From positions 186,001-250,000 of the forward strand of contig NZ_RZTZ01000004.1 of assembly GCF_004005475.1 (NCBI RefSeq): a stretch of 64,000 nt of DNA. Direction: 5' to 3'. The notes beneath the pieces were generated by a model that saw nothing but the letters and a program-made list of their open reading frames with translations, did not search any database and had not been told where the DNA came from. Every line of letters starts with the position of its first letter. Position 1 is the first letter of the stretch. This DNA comes from Niallia taxi (GTDB lineage: Bacteria > Bacillota > Bacilli > Bacillales > Cytobacillaceae). A program made the position numbers and the translations under genes. Shown here in pieces: positions 46,807 through 56,099 of the stretch.

Positions 46807-47133
46807 ATGAGTTTACCGAATATACCGGAAATACCAAAAATCCCTGAGATTTCACCAGAGAACGCATTATCTTTGGTATTGATTTCCATTGCCTTAGAGG
46901 AAATTGGGCTTTCTCACATTATAAATGCAGAAGGGGAAAAAATTCAAGCAGCTACTTTTGCTTATAAATCTGAGCCTTCACCATATGATTTAATAGCAGT
47001 CAATGAAAGTGTAGAAAAAACACTTCGGACAGTAATTAAATCGCAAATTGTTACTGAATTCAAACTACAAGAAGTAATTGAAGGTTTAACAGCATTAAAA
47101 GACGAAACAAAACACCACCAAAAAAAGTATTAA
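46807..47133 (+). CDS. Unrecognised small protein, possible spore-associated
   Basis: 108 residues from ATG 46807 after GAGGTGG. Starts with a Pro-rich short-repeat stretch (LPNIPEIPKIPEI) followed by ALSLVLISIALEEIGLSHII and NAEGEKIQ, a segment I have seen in small Bacillus proteins near spore genes. C-terminal half is helical. Not assigned to a function. Its neighbours are all spore genes or remnants. Confidence 0.6.
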   Translation: MSLPNIPEIPKIPEISPENALSLVLISIALEEIGLSHIINAEGEKIQAATFAYKSEPSPYDLIAVNESVEKTLRTVIKSQIVTEFKLQEVIEGLTALKDETKHHQKKY

Positions 47134-47709
47134 TTTTTTACAAAGAATGGTGGATTGAATTCTTGTTAAACTAGCTTACTATCTTAAATGATACTTTGTC
47201 ATTTGTTAAGGGAAAAAAACTTCCCTTAATAAAGCTTTTACTAAACCATATTATATGTTGATTCCATCACGCAATTGTTTTCGGAGACAACTTTGATGCA
47301 ATTGTCTCCTACATAGTTTCGTAATTCCTTATTAAATTGTTTAATTCCCGGGATTATTCAGAAAAAACGTCTATCCAAATTAATTAAACATCATGGGATT
47401 CGTAATTTCCTAACTTATTATGTGCTGAATGAATTGGACAAAAGTTTGTAACATCAAGGAAAATAGCTTTGCACCAAATCTTCTCAAGCATTTACTTAGC
47501 TATCTCCTCTTGGTCTTTTTGATTAATCTCTTAAGCTAATTAAAATTATTTGTTTAAAATCGAGAATATCCTTTATTGAATAAACAGGGGAGGATTTCTG
47601 TAATAATTCGAGTGATGGCAGCATCTTTTATGAGAATCTTCCTCTTGGTTAAACAAACTATTTTTAGTAAATAATATAGTGGTTAATCAATTATTTATGG
47701 GGGACTCAT
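47134..47709. other. Gap with hairpins and a repeat copy
   Basis: 576 bp without a gene. Hairpins: TTAAGGGAA (47206-47214) with 47221-47229, a probable terminator for the 46807 gene, and GGAGACAA (47283-47290) with 47302-47309. Repeat copy 5 at 47588. Confidence 0.45.
47588..47625 (+). repeat. Dispersed short repeat, copy 5 (weak)
   Basis: GGGAGGATTTCTGTAATAAT followed by TCGAGTGATGGCAGC; agrees with copy 3 only in the first half. Confidence 0.4.
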
Positions 47710-49179
47710 ATGTCACAGGATCGAAAAACAGAATTTCAAAATAATGTAAATAAAGATGAAGAGATTATGCCAGATAGCCAAAAAAGTCTATCACGTCACG
47801 TGCAAATGGAGCTACCACATGAATTTTCGGTAAATCCTCTGTTTGCCCGCGAAGGAGAGTCAGATGTTCCACGTTTTCAGATGTCTGATAAAGGTATGTT
47901 ACCAGAAACGGCATATCAAATTGTCCATGATGAAATTTCTCTTGATGGCAATGCCCGGTTGAATCTTGCAACATTCGTTAGCACATGGATGGAGCCTGCC
48001 GCAGAGCACTTATATACCAAATCATTCGACAAAAACATGATTGACAAGGATGAATATCCACAAACAGCCGAAATTGAGGAGAGGTGTGTCCGCATTTTAG
48101 CCAACCTCTGGCATTCTCCCACGCCCCTTACAACTATGGGCGTTTCAACAACTGGATCTTCGGAAGCGTGTATGCTCGGGGGGCTTGCGTTAAAAAGACG
48201 ATGGCAAAAAGCACGTAAAGAGGAAGGTAAACCGGTGGATCGACCCAATATTGTGTTCAGTTCCGCTGTTCAAGTAGTCTGGGAAAAGTTTGCGAACTAT
48301 TGGGAGGTTGAACCACGCTATGTAAAATTGAGCCCAGAACACCCCCAATTAGATGCTCAGGGTGTCCTAGCAGCTGTAGACGAAAATACAATTGGTGTTG
48401 TATCCATTCTAGGTGAGACTTATACCGGTCTTTATGAACCAGTTGCCGCCATTGCAAAAGCATTGGACGATTTACAGGAGAGGTCGGGTCTTGATATTCC
48501 CATGCATGTGGATGCTGCTTCAGGGGGATTTATAGCACCGTTTCTTCAACCAGAATTAGTCTGGGATTTTCAATTACCAAGGGTGAAGTCCATTAATGTA
48601 TCCGGACATAAATATGGATTAGTCTACCCGGGGTTGGGTTGGATAATTTGGCGGGAAGCTAAAGATCTCCCTGAGGATCTCATCTTTCGTGTCTCCTACT
48701 TAGGTGGAAACATGCCGACTTTTGCCCTGAATTTCTCTCGACCTGGAGCACAAGTGCTTCTGCAATATTACAATTACCTGCGTTTGGGGAAAAGTGGATA
48801 CTATGATGTCCAAAAGGCTTCTCAGAAAGTCGCTCTTTTTCTTAGTAAGGAAATTCAGAAAATGGAACCGTTCGAACTTTTATCCGATGGTTCAGATATT
48901 CCTGTTTTCGCTTGGCGACTGAAAGATGGTTACACATTAAATTGGAATCTCTATGATTTATCTAGACAATTGCGTGTGTTCGGCTGGCAAGTACCCGCCT
49001 ATCCATTGCCTCCAGATATGGAGGAGGTGACGATTATGCGAGTTGTGGTTCGAAATGGATTTTCCATGGATCTCGCTCATTTATTTTTAATGAACCTGAA
49101 GCAGGCCGTTGCCTTTTTGGATTCCCTGGATGGACCTATGCCACATGATTCAAAGTGTGATAATGGATTTCATCATTAA
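47710..49179 (+). CDS. gadB: Glutamate decarboxylase
   Basis: 489 residues, slightly longer than the usual 465 because of an N-terminal extension of about 25 residues. PLP-dependent group II decarboxylase: FVSTWMEPAAEHLYTKSF, TTGSSEACMLGGLALKRRW, MHVDAASGGFIAPF and the PLP Lys301 in SGHKYGLVYPGLGW. Converts glutamate to GABA with uptake of a proton, giving acid resistance. No glutamate/GABA antiporter is adjacent. Base composition is a little richer in GC than its neighbours, which could mean acquisition. Confidence 0.94.
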   Translation: MSQDRKTEFQNNVNKDEEIMPDSQKSLSRHVQMELPHEFSVNPLFAREGESDVPRFQMSDKGMLPETAYQIVHDEISLDGNARLNLATFVSTWMEPAAEHLYTKSFDKNMIDKDEYPQTAEIEERCVRILANLWHSPTPLTTMGVSTTGSSEACMLGGLALKRRWQKARKEEGKPVDRPNIVFSSAVQVVWEKFANYWEVEPRYVKLSPEHPQLDAQGVLAAVDENTIGVVSILGETYTGLYEPVAAIAKALDDLQERSGLDIPMHVDAASGGFIAPFLQPELVWDFQLPRVKSINVSGHKYGLVYPGLGWIIWREAKDLPEDLIFRVSYLGGNMPTFALNFSRPGAQVLLQYYNYLRLGKSGYYDVQKASQKVALFLSKEIQKMEPFELLSDGSDIPVFAWRLKDGYTLNWNLYDLSRQLRVFGWQVPAYPLPPDMEEVTIMRVVVRNGFSMDLAHLFLMNLKQAVAFLDSLDGPMPHDSKCDNGFHH

Positions 49180-49597
49180 CTAAGCACCGCTTATATTAAT
49201 TATCTTAGATGAATTTCTCCATTAAATATTGGAGGGATTTTTATCATTGTGATGTAGAAGCAGCAGAATCTTTTTTGCAGTGATAGGTGACAGAATCGAC
49301 CACTGTGATTAAAAAAAGGGTTTATTTCCACAAAAACTCCTAGTGAATACAAATAAGAAAGTAAACATTTATTGGTATTTATTCATATCTCAGAAGGTTA
49401 TCGACGTTAATCCGAATAATAAACTATTCATTTTATATATGTATGTGAGAACGATAACATGTTTATTTCTAGACTTAAAACGAATAACATTATGAAAAAA
49501 ATGAACATTTTGCTGCCCCTAAATGCTTGAAATATTAAAATGAAACAAAGAAGGGCAGAAAGGTGCCAATTAAGAAAGAAGGTAACTGAACAATTTT
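49180..49597. other. Gap without a supported gene
   Basis: 418 bp following gadB; no coding frame, promoter or repeat recognised. Confidence 0.35.
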
Positions 49598-49636
49598 AAG
49601 AAGCATGTTTGTTATGTTCAAACATGCTTCTTATTT
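49598..49636. terminator. Perfect 14-bp hairpin
   Basis: AAGAAGCATGTTTG at 49598-49611 and its complement at 49619-49632, loop 7. Lies between convergent gadB and the GerP-like genes and could serve both strands. Confidence 0.72.
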
Positions 49637-49754
49637 AGGTATAAATACAATAAATGAGATTTGTTATTGGGGAAATTTCTAAAACTAGTTAGTTGATGTA
49701 TAAAAATAGAGAGGAGTATATATTAGTATTTATAGATGGGATTTTTGATAAATG

Positions 49755-49991
49755 CTAAATGAGACTATTTTTAATAGTGTTACTGTCTGTAACATCAGGA
49801 TCAATATTGTAGCTTGCAGGAAGATTGACTGGAGATAAGTCACCATTCTGTTCACCAAACGCTTGGTTTCTTTTGTAACTTACTAATTGGTCTATAATTT
49901 GAAGAGAGCCCATATTAGCTATACCGCCATTGTCAATTGTATTAATTTTAAACCCTAAAACATTAATTACTGCTGGTGAGGATTGAAACAT
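49755..49991 (-). CDS. GerPA/GerPF-family spore germination protein
   Basis: 78 residues, fourth in the minus-strand set. Family layout: VINVLGFKINTIDNGGIANM (N-terminal beta hairpin), then QLVSYKRNQAFGEQNGDLSP with a conserved Asn-Gln-Gly-Glu region. GerPA, PB and PF are small coat-associated proteins that let germinants pass the spore coat. GGAGTG before ATG. Closest to the copy at 50014. Probably expressed late in the mother cell; promoter now separated by an insertion element. Confidence 0.83.
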   Translation of the reverse strand: MFQSSPAVINVLGFKINTIDNGGIANMGSLQIIDQLVSYKRNQAFGEQNGDLSPVNLPASYNIDPDVTDSNTIKNSLI

Positions 49992-50013
49992 ATAATCACT
50001 CCATTCTTACATT

Positions 50014-50247
50014 CTATAGTAAACTAGATTTGGTTGAAGAACTATCTATGAAGTCCGCATCCATTACCTGTGAGGATGTTAATATTGAATTACATAGATC
50101 TCCGTTTAGCTCACCTATACCTTGGTTCCTTTTATAGGAGACAAACAAATCTAAATGTTGACTTGTACCTAGATTAACTACAGCTCCATGGTCAATTACA
50201 TTAATTTTTATTCCCAAAACATTTAATGTAGTAGGTGCAAAAATCAT
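50014..50247 (-). CDS. GerPA/GerPF-family spore germination protein
   Basis: 77 residues: LNVLGIKINVIDHGAVVNLG, DLFVSYKRNQGIGELNGDLC. Same fold and length as its neighbours and nearest to the 49755 protein. GAGGAGTG before the ATG overlaps the end of the preceding gene, so they are coupled. Role in germinant access is inferred from family and context. Confidence 0.83.
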   Translation of the reverse strand: MIFAPTTLNVLGIKINVIDHGAVVNLGTSQHLDLFVSYKRNQGIGELNGDLCNSILTSSQVMDADFIDSSSTKSSLL

Positions 50248-50258
50248 TTAATCACTCC

Positions 50259-50516
50259 TCATGGTGTTTCACGTAGAGTACCTGATGACTGGAAAGAGGA
50301 ATTAGAATCAAGTTGATCGCGATCGTCAACATAGCTTCTAGTACCAAAAAAGTTGCTGCCATCCCCCATGTTTTGACCTAACCCCATATTTTTTTTATCG
50401 GAATTATGCCATTCTGCTAAAAGATTTTGTCCAACATTTATGGCTGATGCATTTTCAAATGAATTCACTTTAATAATATTTATATTTATATTTATATAAG
50501 GAACCGGGCTATCCAT
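50259..50516 (-). CDS. GerP-related small spore protein
   Basis: 85 residues, more divergent: ININIIKVNSFENASAINVG, NLLAEWHNSDKKNMGLGQNM, then GDGSNFFG and a Ser/Asp-rich tail. The beta-strand start and NxGxGQxxGD motif match the pattern of its paralogs. AAGGAGG before ATG. Second in the set. Likely a coat protein of the same assembly. Confidence 0.75.
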   Translation of the reverse strand: MDSPVPYINININIIKVNSFENASAINVGQNLLAEWHNSDKKNMGLGQNMGDGSNFFGTRSYVDDRDQLDSNSSFQSSGTLRETP

Positions 50517-50550
50517 AAAAATCCTCCTTAGCAGTTTTAAGTGTAAGTAT

Positions 50551-50774
50551 TTAATTTCTGTCTTTGCTAGAAAAACTGTCTACCTCTTCATTATCAATTA
50601 TAAAGCCTTTTGAATAAATCCTTAATGTATCATCAGCATGCTGTTGTCCGATGCCCTGATTCTTCTTGCCACTTACATTCCTGTTTTTTTTGGTCGTATT
50701 ATTAAAAGAAATAGAACTTAGATGGTCTACATTATTTAGTTTTATTCCCTTTATATTTATGTTTGTAGGGTGAA
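50551..50774 (-). pseudogene. GerPA/GerPF-family gene body, cut from its start codon by an insertion sequence
   Basis: The body reads HPTNINIKGIKLNNVDHLSS to SFSSKDRN. Its true start lies beyond the IS: at 53139-53150 on this strand ATG CTT TTT CAC precedes the junction. Joining 53150-53139 to 50769-50551 gives a 76-residue protein (MLFHPTNINIKGIKLNNVDH...), the same length and N-terminal layout as its three paralogs. The IS leaves an in-frame extension (up to 50871) coded by its left end, so a fused protein with about 30 extra residues is possible but lacks a proper ribosome site. Confidence 0.88.
50770..50774. repeat. Target-site duplication, left
   Basis: GTGAA, repeated at 53139-53143 directly after the right end of the element. 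Confidence 0.8.
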
Positions 50775-50929
50775 TGTGTATTGCAAAATAGAAGTGCAGA
50801 GCTTTGCAAAGTAAAAATGCAGAGTTCCGCACTTTATTTAATAAGTGCATAAAAAAAGACTTGCCAGCCACCCCAAGTCCCTCTACTGTAATGGTGTCGA
50901 ATCAATACAGAGTGGAGGATCATGAAAGG

Positions 50930-52339
50930 ATGCTAGCAATGTCTGATGTTAATTGTATCAAACACTTAAGAAACACAAAAGGATTATCTATAACAAAGAT
51001 TAAAGAAACATTAGGGATTAATTGGAGGACAGCCAAGAAATATGCTGATGAAGATCAATTACCCGATTTTAAGATTAAACAATCAAATGGAATGATGTAT
51101 ACAGATAAATGGGGAGAAATAGTTTCTGATTGGCTTTTCGAAGATAGCAAGTTAAAGAAAAAGTTACGCAGAACCAAGAAACAGATATTTAATGAACTAT
51201 TGGATTTAGGCTTCCATGGATCTTACCGAACAGTCTGTTATTTTATAGCTGACTGGGAGAATAGCCATAACGAAGAACTTGATAAAGGTCATGATCGGTT
51301 AGAACATCCTCCCAGTGACGCACAAGTAGACTTTGGAGTAATGGAGGTTGTTAAAGATGGGGAGTTTATGAATACACATGTATTAGTCATGTCATTTCCC
51401 CATAGTAATGCCGCATTCGCTGTCCCATTACCATCTGAAAATCAAGAATGTTTTCTTCAAGGATTGAAACTCTTATTTTCTCAATCTGGAGGAGTTCCTA
51501 GGAGAATTAGAATAGATAATTTAACTCCGGCTGTTAAGAAAGTAAGAACAAAAATAGAAGAAGCACAATTGACTGATGCCTTTATCCAGTTTCAAAATCA
51601 CTATGGTTTTGAAGTTCAGGTATGTAATCCACGCAGTGGGCATGAAAAAGGTAGTGTTGAAAACAAGGTAGGCTATATTCGTTATAACTTCTTTACAACA
51701 TCTCCCATCATGAATAGTTTTGAAGAGTTAACCGAAACACTTTGTATCCAGCTGCAGAAAGACAGACATAGACTTCATTATGATAAAGAAGTAATGATTG
51801 AGGACCTATGGAATATAGAGAAGGATTATTTATTGGAGTTGCCAACGGAAGACTATCCAGTCTTTAAAGAAGTGGAAACAAAGGTGAATAAGTTTAATGA
51901 AGCTAAGATTGATAGCACATTAATACATATTCCCAAAGCCTCCAATCATCCATTTATCTATTTTGTATTATATTGGGATAAATATAAAGCAGTTTCCCCT
52001 GACGGGGAAATTCTTCTAGAAGATTTCAGACCATATATGAACAAAAAACGAGCAATTCCGTGGGTATCAATATTCAAAGATTGGATTCGAAAACCAAGAG
52101 TAGTACCTTATTCTAGATATCAAAAATACCTACCGGGACGAGTTAATGATTACTTAATGGTTGAGGATTTAGTGGTTCGTAAAGAGAGGTTACTAGAATT
52201 AGTTAACTTACTCATAACACATGATATGAAAAGGATTAATGAAGAATTTTATGACTTAATTTCTGGAAAGAATGAGAATCCCTTCGGGCTAGACTGGTCG
52301 GAATATGACTCCTTAGCACCACTAGAAAGGGGTGAGTAA
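50930..52339 (+). CDS. istA: IS21-family transposase IstA
   Basis: 469 residues from ATG 50930, 11 bases after GGAGG; the open frame extends upstream into the IS end but without a ribosome site. Helix-turn-helix at the N-terminus (GLSITKIKETLGINWRTAKK), then the DDE integrase core: Asp in DAQVDFGVMEVV, Asp in RRIRIDNLTPAV and Glu in GHEKGSVENKVGYIR. Cuts and joins element ends with help of IstB. Overlaps istB closely (2-bp gap). Confidence 0.93.
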   Translation: MLAMSDVNCIKHLRNTKGLSITKIKETLGINWRTAKKYADEDQLPDFKIKQSNGMMYTDKWGEIVSDWLFEDSKLKKKLRRTKKQIFNELLDLGFHGSYRTVCYFIADWENSHNEELDKGHDRLEHPPSDAQVDFGVMEVVKDGEFMNTHVLVMSFPHSNAAFAVPLPSENQECFLQGLKLLFSQSGGVPRRIRIDNLTPAVKKVRTKIEEAQLTDAFIQFQNHYGFEVQVCNPRSGHEKGSVENKVGYIRYNFFTTSPIMNSFEELTETLCIQLQKDRHRLHYDKEVMIEDLWNIEKDYLLELPTEDYPVFKEVETKVNKFNEAKIDSTLIHIPKASNHPFIYFVLYWDKYKAVSPDGEILLEDFRPYMNKKRAIPWVSIFKDWIRKPRVVPYSRYQKYLPGRVNDYLMVEDLVVRKERLLELVNLLITHDMKRINEEFYDLISGKNENPFGLDWSEYDSLAPLERGE

Positions 52340-52341
52340 TT

Positions 52342-53067
52342 ATGAGTGACTCTATCCGTTTGATGTGTAAGTCATTAAGGTTAGCCTACGTTTCAGAAAT
52401 TTATGAAACAATTCCATTCGACTCTCCAACACAATATTTACAAGCGTTATTTAAAGAAGAATTTCGTTTACGTGATCAAGCTAAGGTGCAGAGACTTATA
52501 AAAAATGCTAAATTCTTAGACTCTAAGAGTTTAAGTAATTATGAATGGAACGAAAGAATCCGATTTCCAGCACAAATTGATAAAGATAGTTTAATGAGTC
52601 TAGACTTTATCAAGCAAAAGCAGAATGTCGTATTAATAGGGTCACCAGGGACTGGAAAGTCCCATTTAGCAACAGGATTAGGAAGAAAAGCATGTGAAAT
52701 GAGATATGAGGTGAGATTTTATCGCGTTTCTCATCTCATCGAACAGTTAGAACAGGCGTTTAAACAGGATAAATTGGCCTCTTTTAGAAAAAGATTTGAA
52801 AAGGTTGATTTGATTATATTAGATGAAATGGGATATCTCCCCTTCAGTAAGGAAGGATCAGAATTACTGTTTCAACTAATTGCAGAATGGTATGAACAGA
52901 AAAGTTTAATTATCACTTCTAACCTTGAATTTAGTCAATGGAATCGTATATTTATTGACTCAAGATTAACAGCTGCTTTAGTAGATCGTTTAATTCACCA
53001 CGCACACGTCTTAACGTTCAATGGAGGAAGTTATAGACTATTAAACGCACTGTCCAAGGCCAGATAG
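52342..53067 (+). CDS. istB: IS21-family helper ATPase IstB
   Basis: 241 residues, DnaC-like AAA+ ATPase. Walker A GSPGTGKSHLATGLG, Walker B LIILDEMGYLPF, sensor ITSNLEFSQW and the arginine-bearing LTAALVDRLIHHAHVL. Regulates target choice and stimulates IstA. AGGGGTGA ribosome site lies inside the istA end. Confidence 0.94.
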   Translation: MSDSIRLMCKSLRLAYVSEIYETIPFDSPTQYLQALFKEEFRLRDQAKVQRLIKNAKFLDSKSLSNYEWNERIRFPAQIDKDSLMSLDFIKQKQNVVLIGSPGTGKSHLATGLGRKACEMRYEVRFYRVSHLIEQLEQAFKQDKLASFRKRFEKVDLIILDEMGYLPFSKEGSELLFQLIAEWYEQKSLIITSNLEFSQWNRIFIDSRLTAALVDRLIHHAHVLTFNGGSYRLLNALSKAR

Positions 53068-53138
53068 TTTATGAAATTGGGTGGCAAAACTCTGCAAAAA
53101 GTCTTGCGCAACTCTGCATTTTTATCTTGCAAAATACA

Positions 53139-53150
53139 GTGAAAAAGCAT
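53139..53150 (-). pseudogene. Separated start of the disrupted GerP-like gene, with right target duplication
   Basis: On the minus strand: AAAGG ribosome site, ATG at 53150, CTT TTT CAC, then the IS. The last five bases (GTGAA on plus) are the target duplication. The upstream region to 53328 must hold the original promoter of the GerP-like set. A CATA-containing late-sporulation -10 is possible (CATACTCTTA on the minus strand) but unproven. Confidence 0.82.
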
Positions 53151-53328
53151 TCAAAACAAACCTTTCTTAATTTGATACATTAAGAGTATGTCGCATAAAG
53201 GATTTATATGCAAAAAGATTCAATCTCTGTAGTATGTATTTTGTAAATTGTACATATGATAATATAACTCTTAAAATTTTCACATTTGTGTGGGTTGTAT
53301 ATTCTGAGTATACAAGGGGAATTTCATC

Positions 53329-53802
53329 ATGGATATGAACAAAATCTTACATTGGATGGACTTAGCTAAAAAGTATCAAACCACCGATTTTTGGAATGAT
53401 ATCTTTGAACAGTCCTCGTTTGAGGAATTTATGAATGGGAATTATGATTTTAATCAAGCGGATGGTTCGAAATTTGAACCAAGTAAAAAAAGAAATTTTC
53501 CTGCGATCGATATTTATCTCACGGATACAGAAGTATTACTAATTGTTGATTTACCTGGATATTCCAAGGACGATATAGAGCTGTCTTTGTCGAATACAAA
53601 ACTAAAAATAAAAGGTAATATCCAAATTGTTTCTATTGGTGAAACTGTCCAACAAGAAAGGCACTACGGTGAATTTGAACGAACTATTCAGCTGCCTGAA
53701 CCGACCTATCCTAATCATATACAAGCTAAATTTATAAATGGTCAATTGTTAATTTCATATAAGCGACATTTCACAAATGAAGAAAATGTTCCGATAGACT
53801 AA
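53329..53802 (+). CDS. Hsp20/alpha-crystallin-like spore protein (CotP/GerT-like)
   Basis: 157 residues. Central alpha-crystallin domain (about 55-145): PAIDIYLTDTEVLLIVDLPG, DDIELSLSNTKLKIKG, RHYGEFERTIQLPEP, INGQLLISYKRH. The N-terminus is short and acidic. In Bacillus, spore versions of this fold are coat or germination proteins (CotP, CotM, GerT). Its position divergent from GerP-like genes and before a GerPC-like gene favours a coat/germination role over a general chaperone. AAGGGGA precedes the ATG. Confidence 0.82.
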   Translation: MDMNKILHWMDLAKKYQTTDFWNDIFEQSSFEEFMNGNYDFNQADGSKFEPSKKRNFPAIDIYLTDTEVLLIVDLPGYSKDDIELSLSNTKLKIKGNIQIVSIGETVQQERHYGEFERTIQLPEPTYPNHIQAKFINGQLLISYKRHFTNEENVPID

Positions 53803-53826
53803 TAAAAAAGTATGTGGGGTTTATTC

Positions 53827-54918
53827 ATGTCTATTTTTAATCGATCTTTAAAAAAGGATAATCAATTAATAAGTAAAAGTGATTTTGAAAGGCAGATTTT
53901 AAGGTTAAATACACTAGAAGTACAAATGAAAAATTTATTAGCTTTTGAAAGTAATATTAGAGTTGCTTTAATGAAAGAAGGAAAAAATGATATAGAAGGT
54001 ATAAAAAAAAATACGGATTCGATAGAAAATAGTATACCTACTATAAATAATATGCAACAAAATACACAAATAAAAAAACTAAATGAGATTAAATTGAAAA
54101 TTAATAGATTAGAAGATTCTGTACGAGCCATAGAATCGCAAATTGCTTCAAATTCCCTTTCTAATAAGGGGGAAATTATACATGAACAACAGTTATTCAA
54201 TATGATAGATAAATATTTGAAAGAAAAACTGTTAGACCAACAAACTAAAGAAAAGTTAATGGAAGATAGAATAAAGAAGTTAGAGGTTATGGTTCTAGAT
54301 GGACTTATTAAAAAAAGTAAAAAGGATAATTATTCATTAGTAGACAAGTCTGCCAATAATAGAAGAATAGATAGTTCTCTATCCGATAGGAAGGAAGAGC
54401 GCATAGAGAAAAATCATGAAATACCTTTTTCTAAAATGAAAGAATTAATTAACTTGTTATCTAATTACCAGACTTTAAAGAGTGTACAAGCAGATCAAGA
54501 CAATAAAATTCGAGAAGCAGAACAAAAAATTGATATGCTGATGGAAAGGTATAAAGAAGTAAGTGATGAAGAAACTGAAAAGAAACATGGAGAACTTAAG
54601 AATTTCTATATTGATAAACTCTATATAGAAAAATATGAACTCGCAAATAACATTGACCAAATAGGAGTACGAGAATTAAGCGGAGCATTAAATATCGGAG
54701 CTACATATGGAAAAGATGTGGTACCTAAAGAAGTTAGTGATGATATTAAAAAACAATTTAAAAGTATAAAACCAGATAATGCGGAAAAGGAAGTAGAAAA
54801 AGATAAAGATAAAGATGAAGAAAAGGATGAAGAAAAACATTATCAAGGTAAAGAAAACTCTACAAAAGATTTTACAAAAGAAGAAGAATCTTTTACGATT
54901 GTTGATATTGAAGATTGA
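53827..54918 (+). CDS. GerPC-like coiled-coil spore germination protein
   Basis: 363 residues from ATG 53827 (GTGGGGT upstream; ATG 53812 has no ribosome site). Long coiled-coil segments (about 20-60, 85-110, 195-255). Near residues 255-295, FYIDKLYIEKYEL and GVRELSGALNIGATYG match the C-terminal beta segment of GerPC. Ordinary GerPC is about 200 residues, so this one has an extended helical N-terminus plus an acidic-lysine tail (KDKDKDEEKDEEK). Likely scaffold of the GerP-like assembly in the coat. Identity is a pattern match, not proven. Confidence 0.62.
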   Translation: MSIFNRSLKKDNQLISKSDFERQILRLNTLEVQMKNLLAFESNIRVALMKEGKNDIEGIKKNTDSIENSIPTINNMQQNTQIKKLNEIKLKINRLEDSVRAIESQIASNSLSNKGEIIHEQQLFNMIDKYLKEKLLDQQTKEKLMEDRIKKLEVMVLDGLIKKSKKDNYSLVDKSANNRRIDSSLSDRKEERIEKNHEIPFSKMKELINLLSNYQTLKSVQADQDNKIREAEQKIDMLMERYKEVSDEETEKKHGELKNFYIDKLYIEKYELANNIDQIGVRELSGALNIGATYGKDVVPKEVSDDIKKQFKSIKPDNAEKEVEKDKDKDEEKDEEKHYQGKENSTKDFTKEEESFTIVDIED

Positions 54919-55922
54919 AGCAGCATATTAATGCGAGAAATAGACTTCACAAATCAGGAATATAAACAACAATGCAGAACAAAGATAACGATCGATAGCT
55001 TTTTTTTGCTACAAAAATGGAAGAGTACCTAGAATAATTAGAGTCGTTTGTTATCGATGGAGCAATCCTTGTTGTATAGGAGTAGTTTCCTGATTACAAT
55101 CTGAGTATGAAAATCATAAAAGTACAGACAGTATCTGATTCATACGTGTTAGAACAATTCACTAGTTAGTAAATAGTAGATAGAGGTTGTTTGCTATTAG
55201 CATCTATACCTAAAAAATAGATGCTAATAAAAAGACAAACTTATAAGTATCGGTTTCTTAAAGGTTCATTATCTTTATTAATATGATTTTTTAACACCTG
55301 TATCATACACTAGCTCATAATCAATTATAAAATATCTATGAAGTGTTGATATAGACGATAGATTTACTAGTTCAAAGTAAATCTAATAAAAGTAAAGTAT
55401 TATTGCCTTAGAAAAATAAGTAGCTTTTTTGTAAATTCAAATGTTGAAACCGAACATAGCTACCTAGTTTTCCTTTGGCAAAGCAACTGGTACACAAGCG
55501 GTGCGCCATGTTTAAAGTTTTGGTTTCTCTTAATTTAGCTTCTTAGCATATTTTTTTGTTTACTATGTGGTGAAAATGTATATAAATTCAATATATCCGA
55601 GTAATATACTAAATCATTTTCCTCATAGTTGAAGCAGACTTCCATACTCTTCAACATATCCCATTATAAAATTCTACCCTTCCTTTACAAAGAATATCTA
55701 TTTTTTCCTTAGTCTTAAGAATCGTTGTTCAAGTTAATTCATTTGCAGTAAGCTAGTAGTCTAATATTGAATGTTCTTTTTTTATCATTATTATCTGTTA
55801 TTGTTTCCTTTATCCTTCTTATAATTAGACACATTAATTCTAGATTCTACAGTTGCGAGTAGAGTCTTTTTGCAGTTCTGTTTTATAAAAGCAGATGGCA
55901 TTAATTTAAAGAGGGGGTGTAA
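54919..55922. other. Long non-coding gap
   Basis: 1,004 bp without a gene. Short stretch GAGTACCTAGAATAATTAGA near 55,022 resembles part of istA (GGAGTTCCTAGGAGAATTAGA), perhaps an old IS21 scrap. Otherwise nothing recognised. Confidence 0.4.
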
Positions 55923-56033
55923 TTGCATCTACTTGGTGCAATAGGACCTATCCCACAATTGAAACTGTCTTTCCAAAGGGTCAAAGAAAATATAGATAAA
56001 TTAATGAATCTTGTTTTAAGTGTACTTCTATAA
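55923..56033 (+). CDS. Possible 36-residue protein
   Basis: TTG 55923 lies five bases after GAGGGGGTG, a strong ribosome site, and opens LHLLGAIGPIPQLKLSFQRV KENIDKLMN with a hydrophobic C-terminus. Ends 66 bp before the molybdenum hydroxylase gene. The strong site argues for translation; no known family. Confidence 0.38.
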   Translation: MHLLGAIGPIPQLKLSFQRVKENIDKLMNLVLSVLL

Positions 56034-56099
56034 TATTAAATCGCTTTAATATATATATACTGTGTCATTAATTTTTTATAAAAGGGTGGTTAGGCAATC

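Larger units (their letters stand above)
50775..53138 (+). mobile_element. IS21-family insertion sequence, complete
   Basis: 2,364 bp with 27-bp imperfect terminal inverted repeats (50775-50801 and 53112-53138, 22 of 27 matching, starting TGT and ending ACA), flanked by a 5-bp duplication. Extra internal copies of AACTCTGCA/TGCAGAGTT follow each end, typical multiple transposase sites of IS21. Carries intact istA and istB. Looks functional. It disrupts a GerP-like gene. Confidence 0.93.

Noticed and set aside
46422-46889. 155-codon minus-strand frame as an intact gene
   Set aside because: Its first half is the complement of the 46807 gene and non-coding sequence; only the last part matches Mn catalase, so it is listed as a remnant.
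55017-55045. IS21 istA scrap
   Set aside because: Similarity to istA covers only about 20 bp with mismatches; could be chance, so mentioned only in the gap entry.
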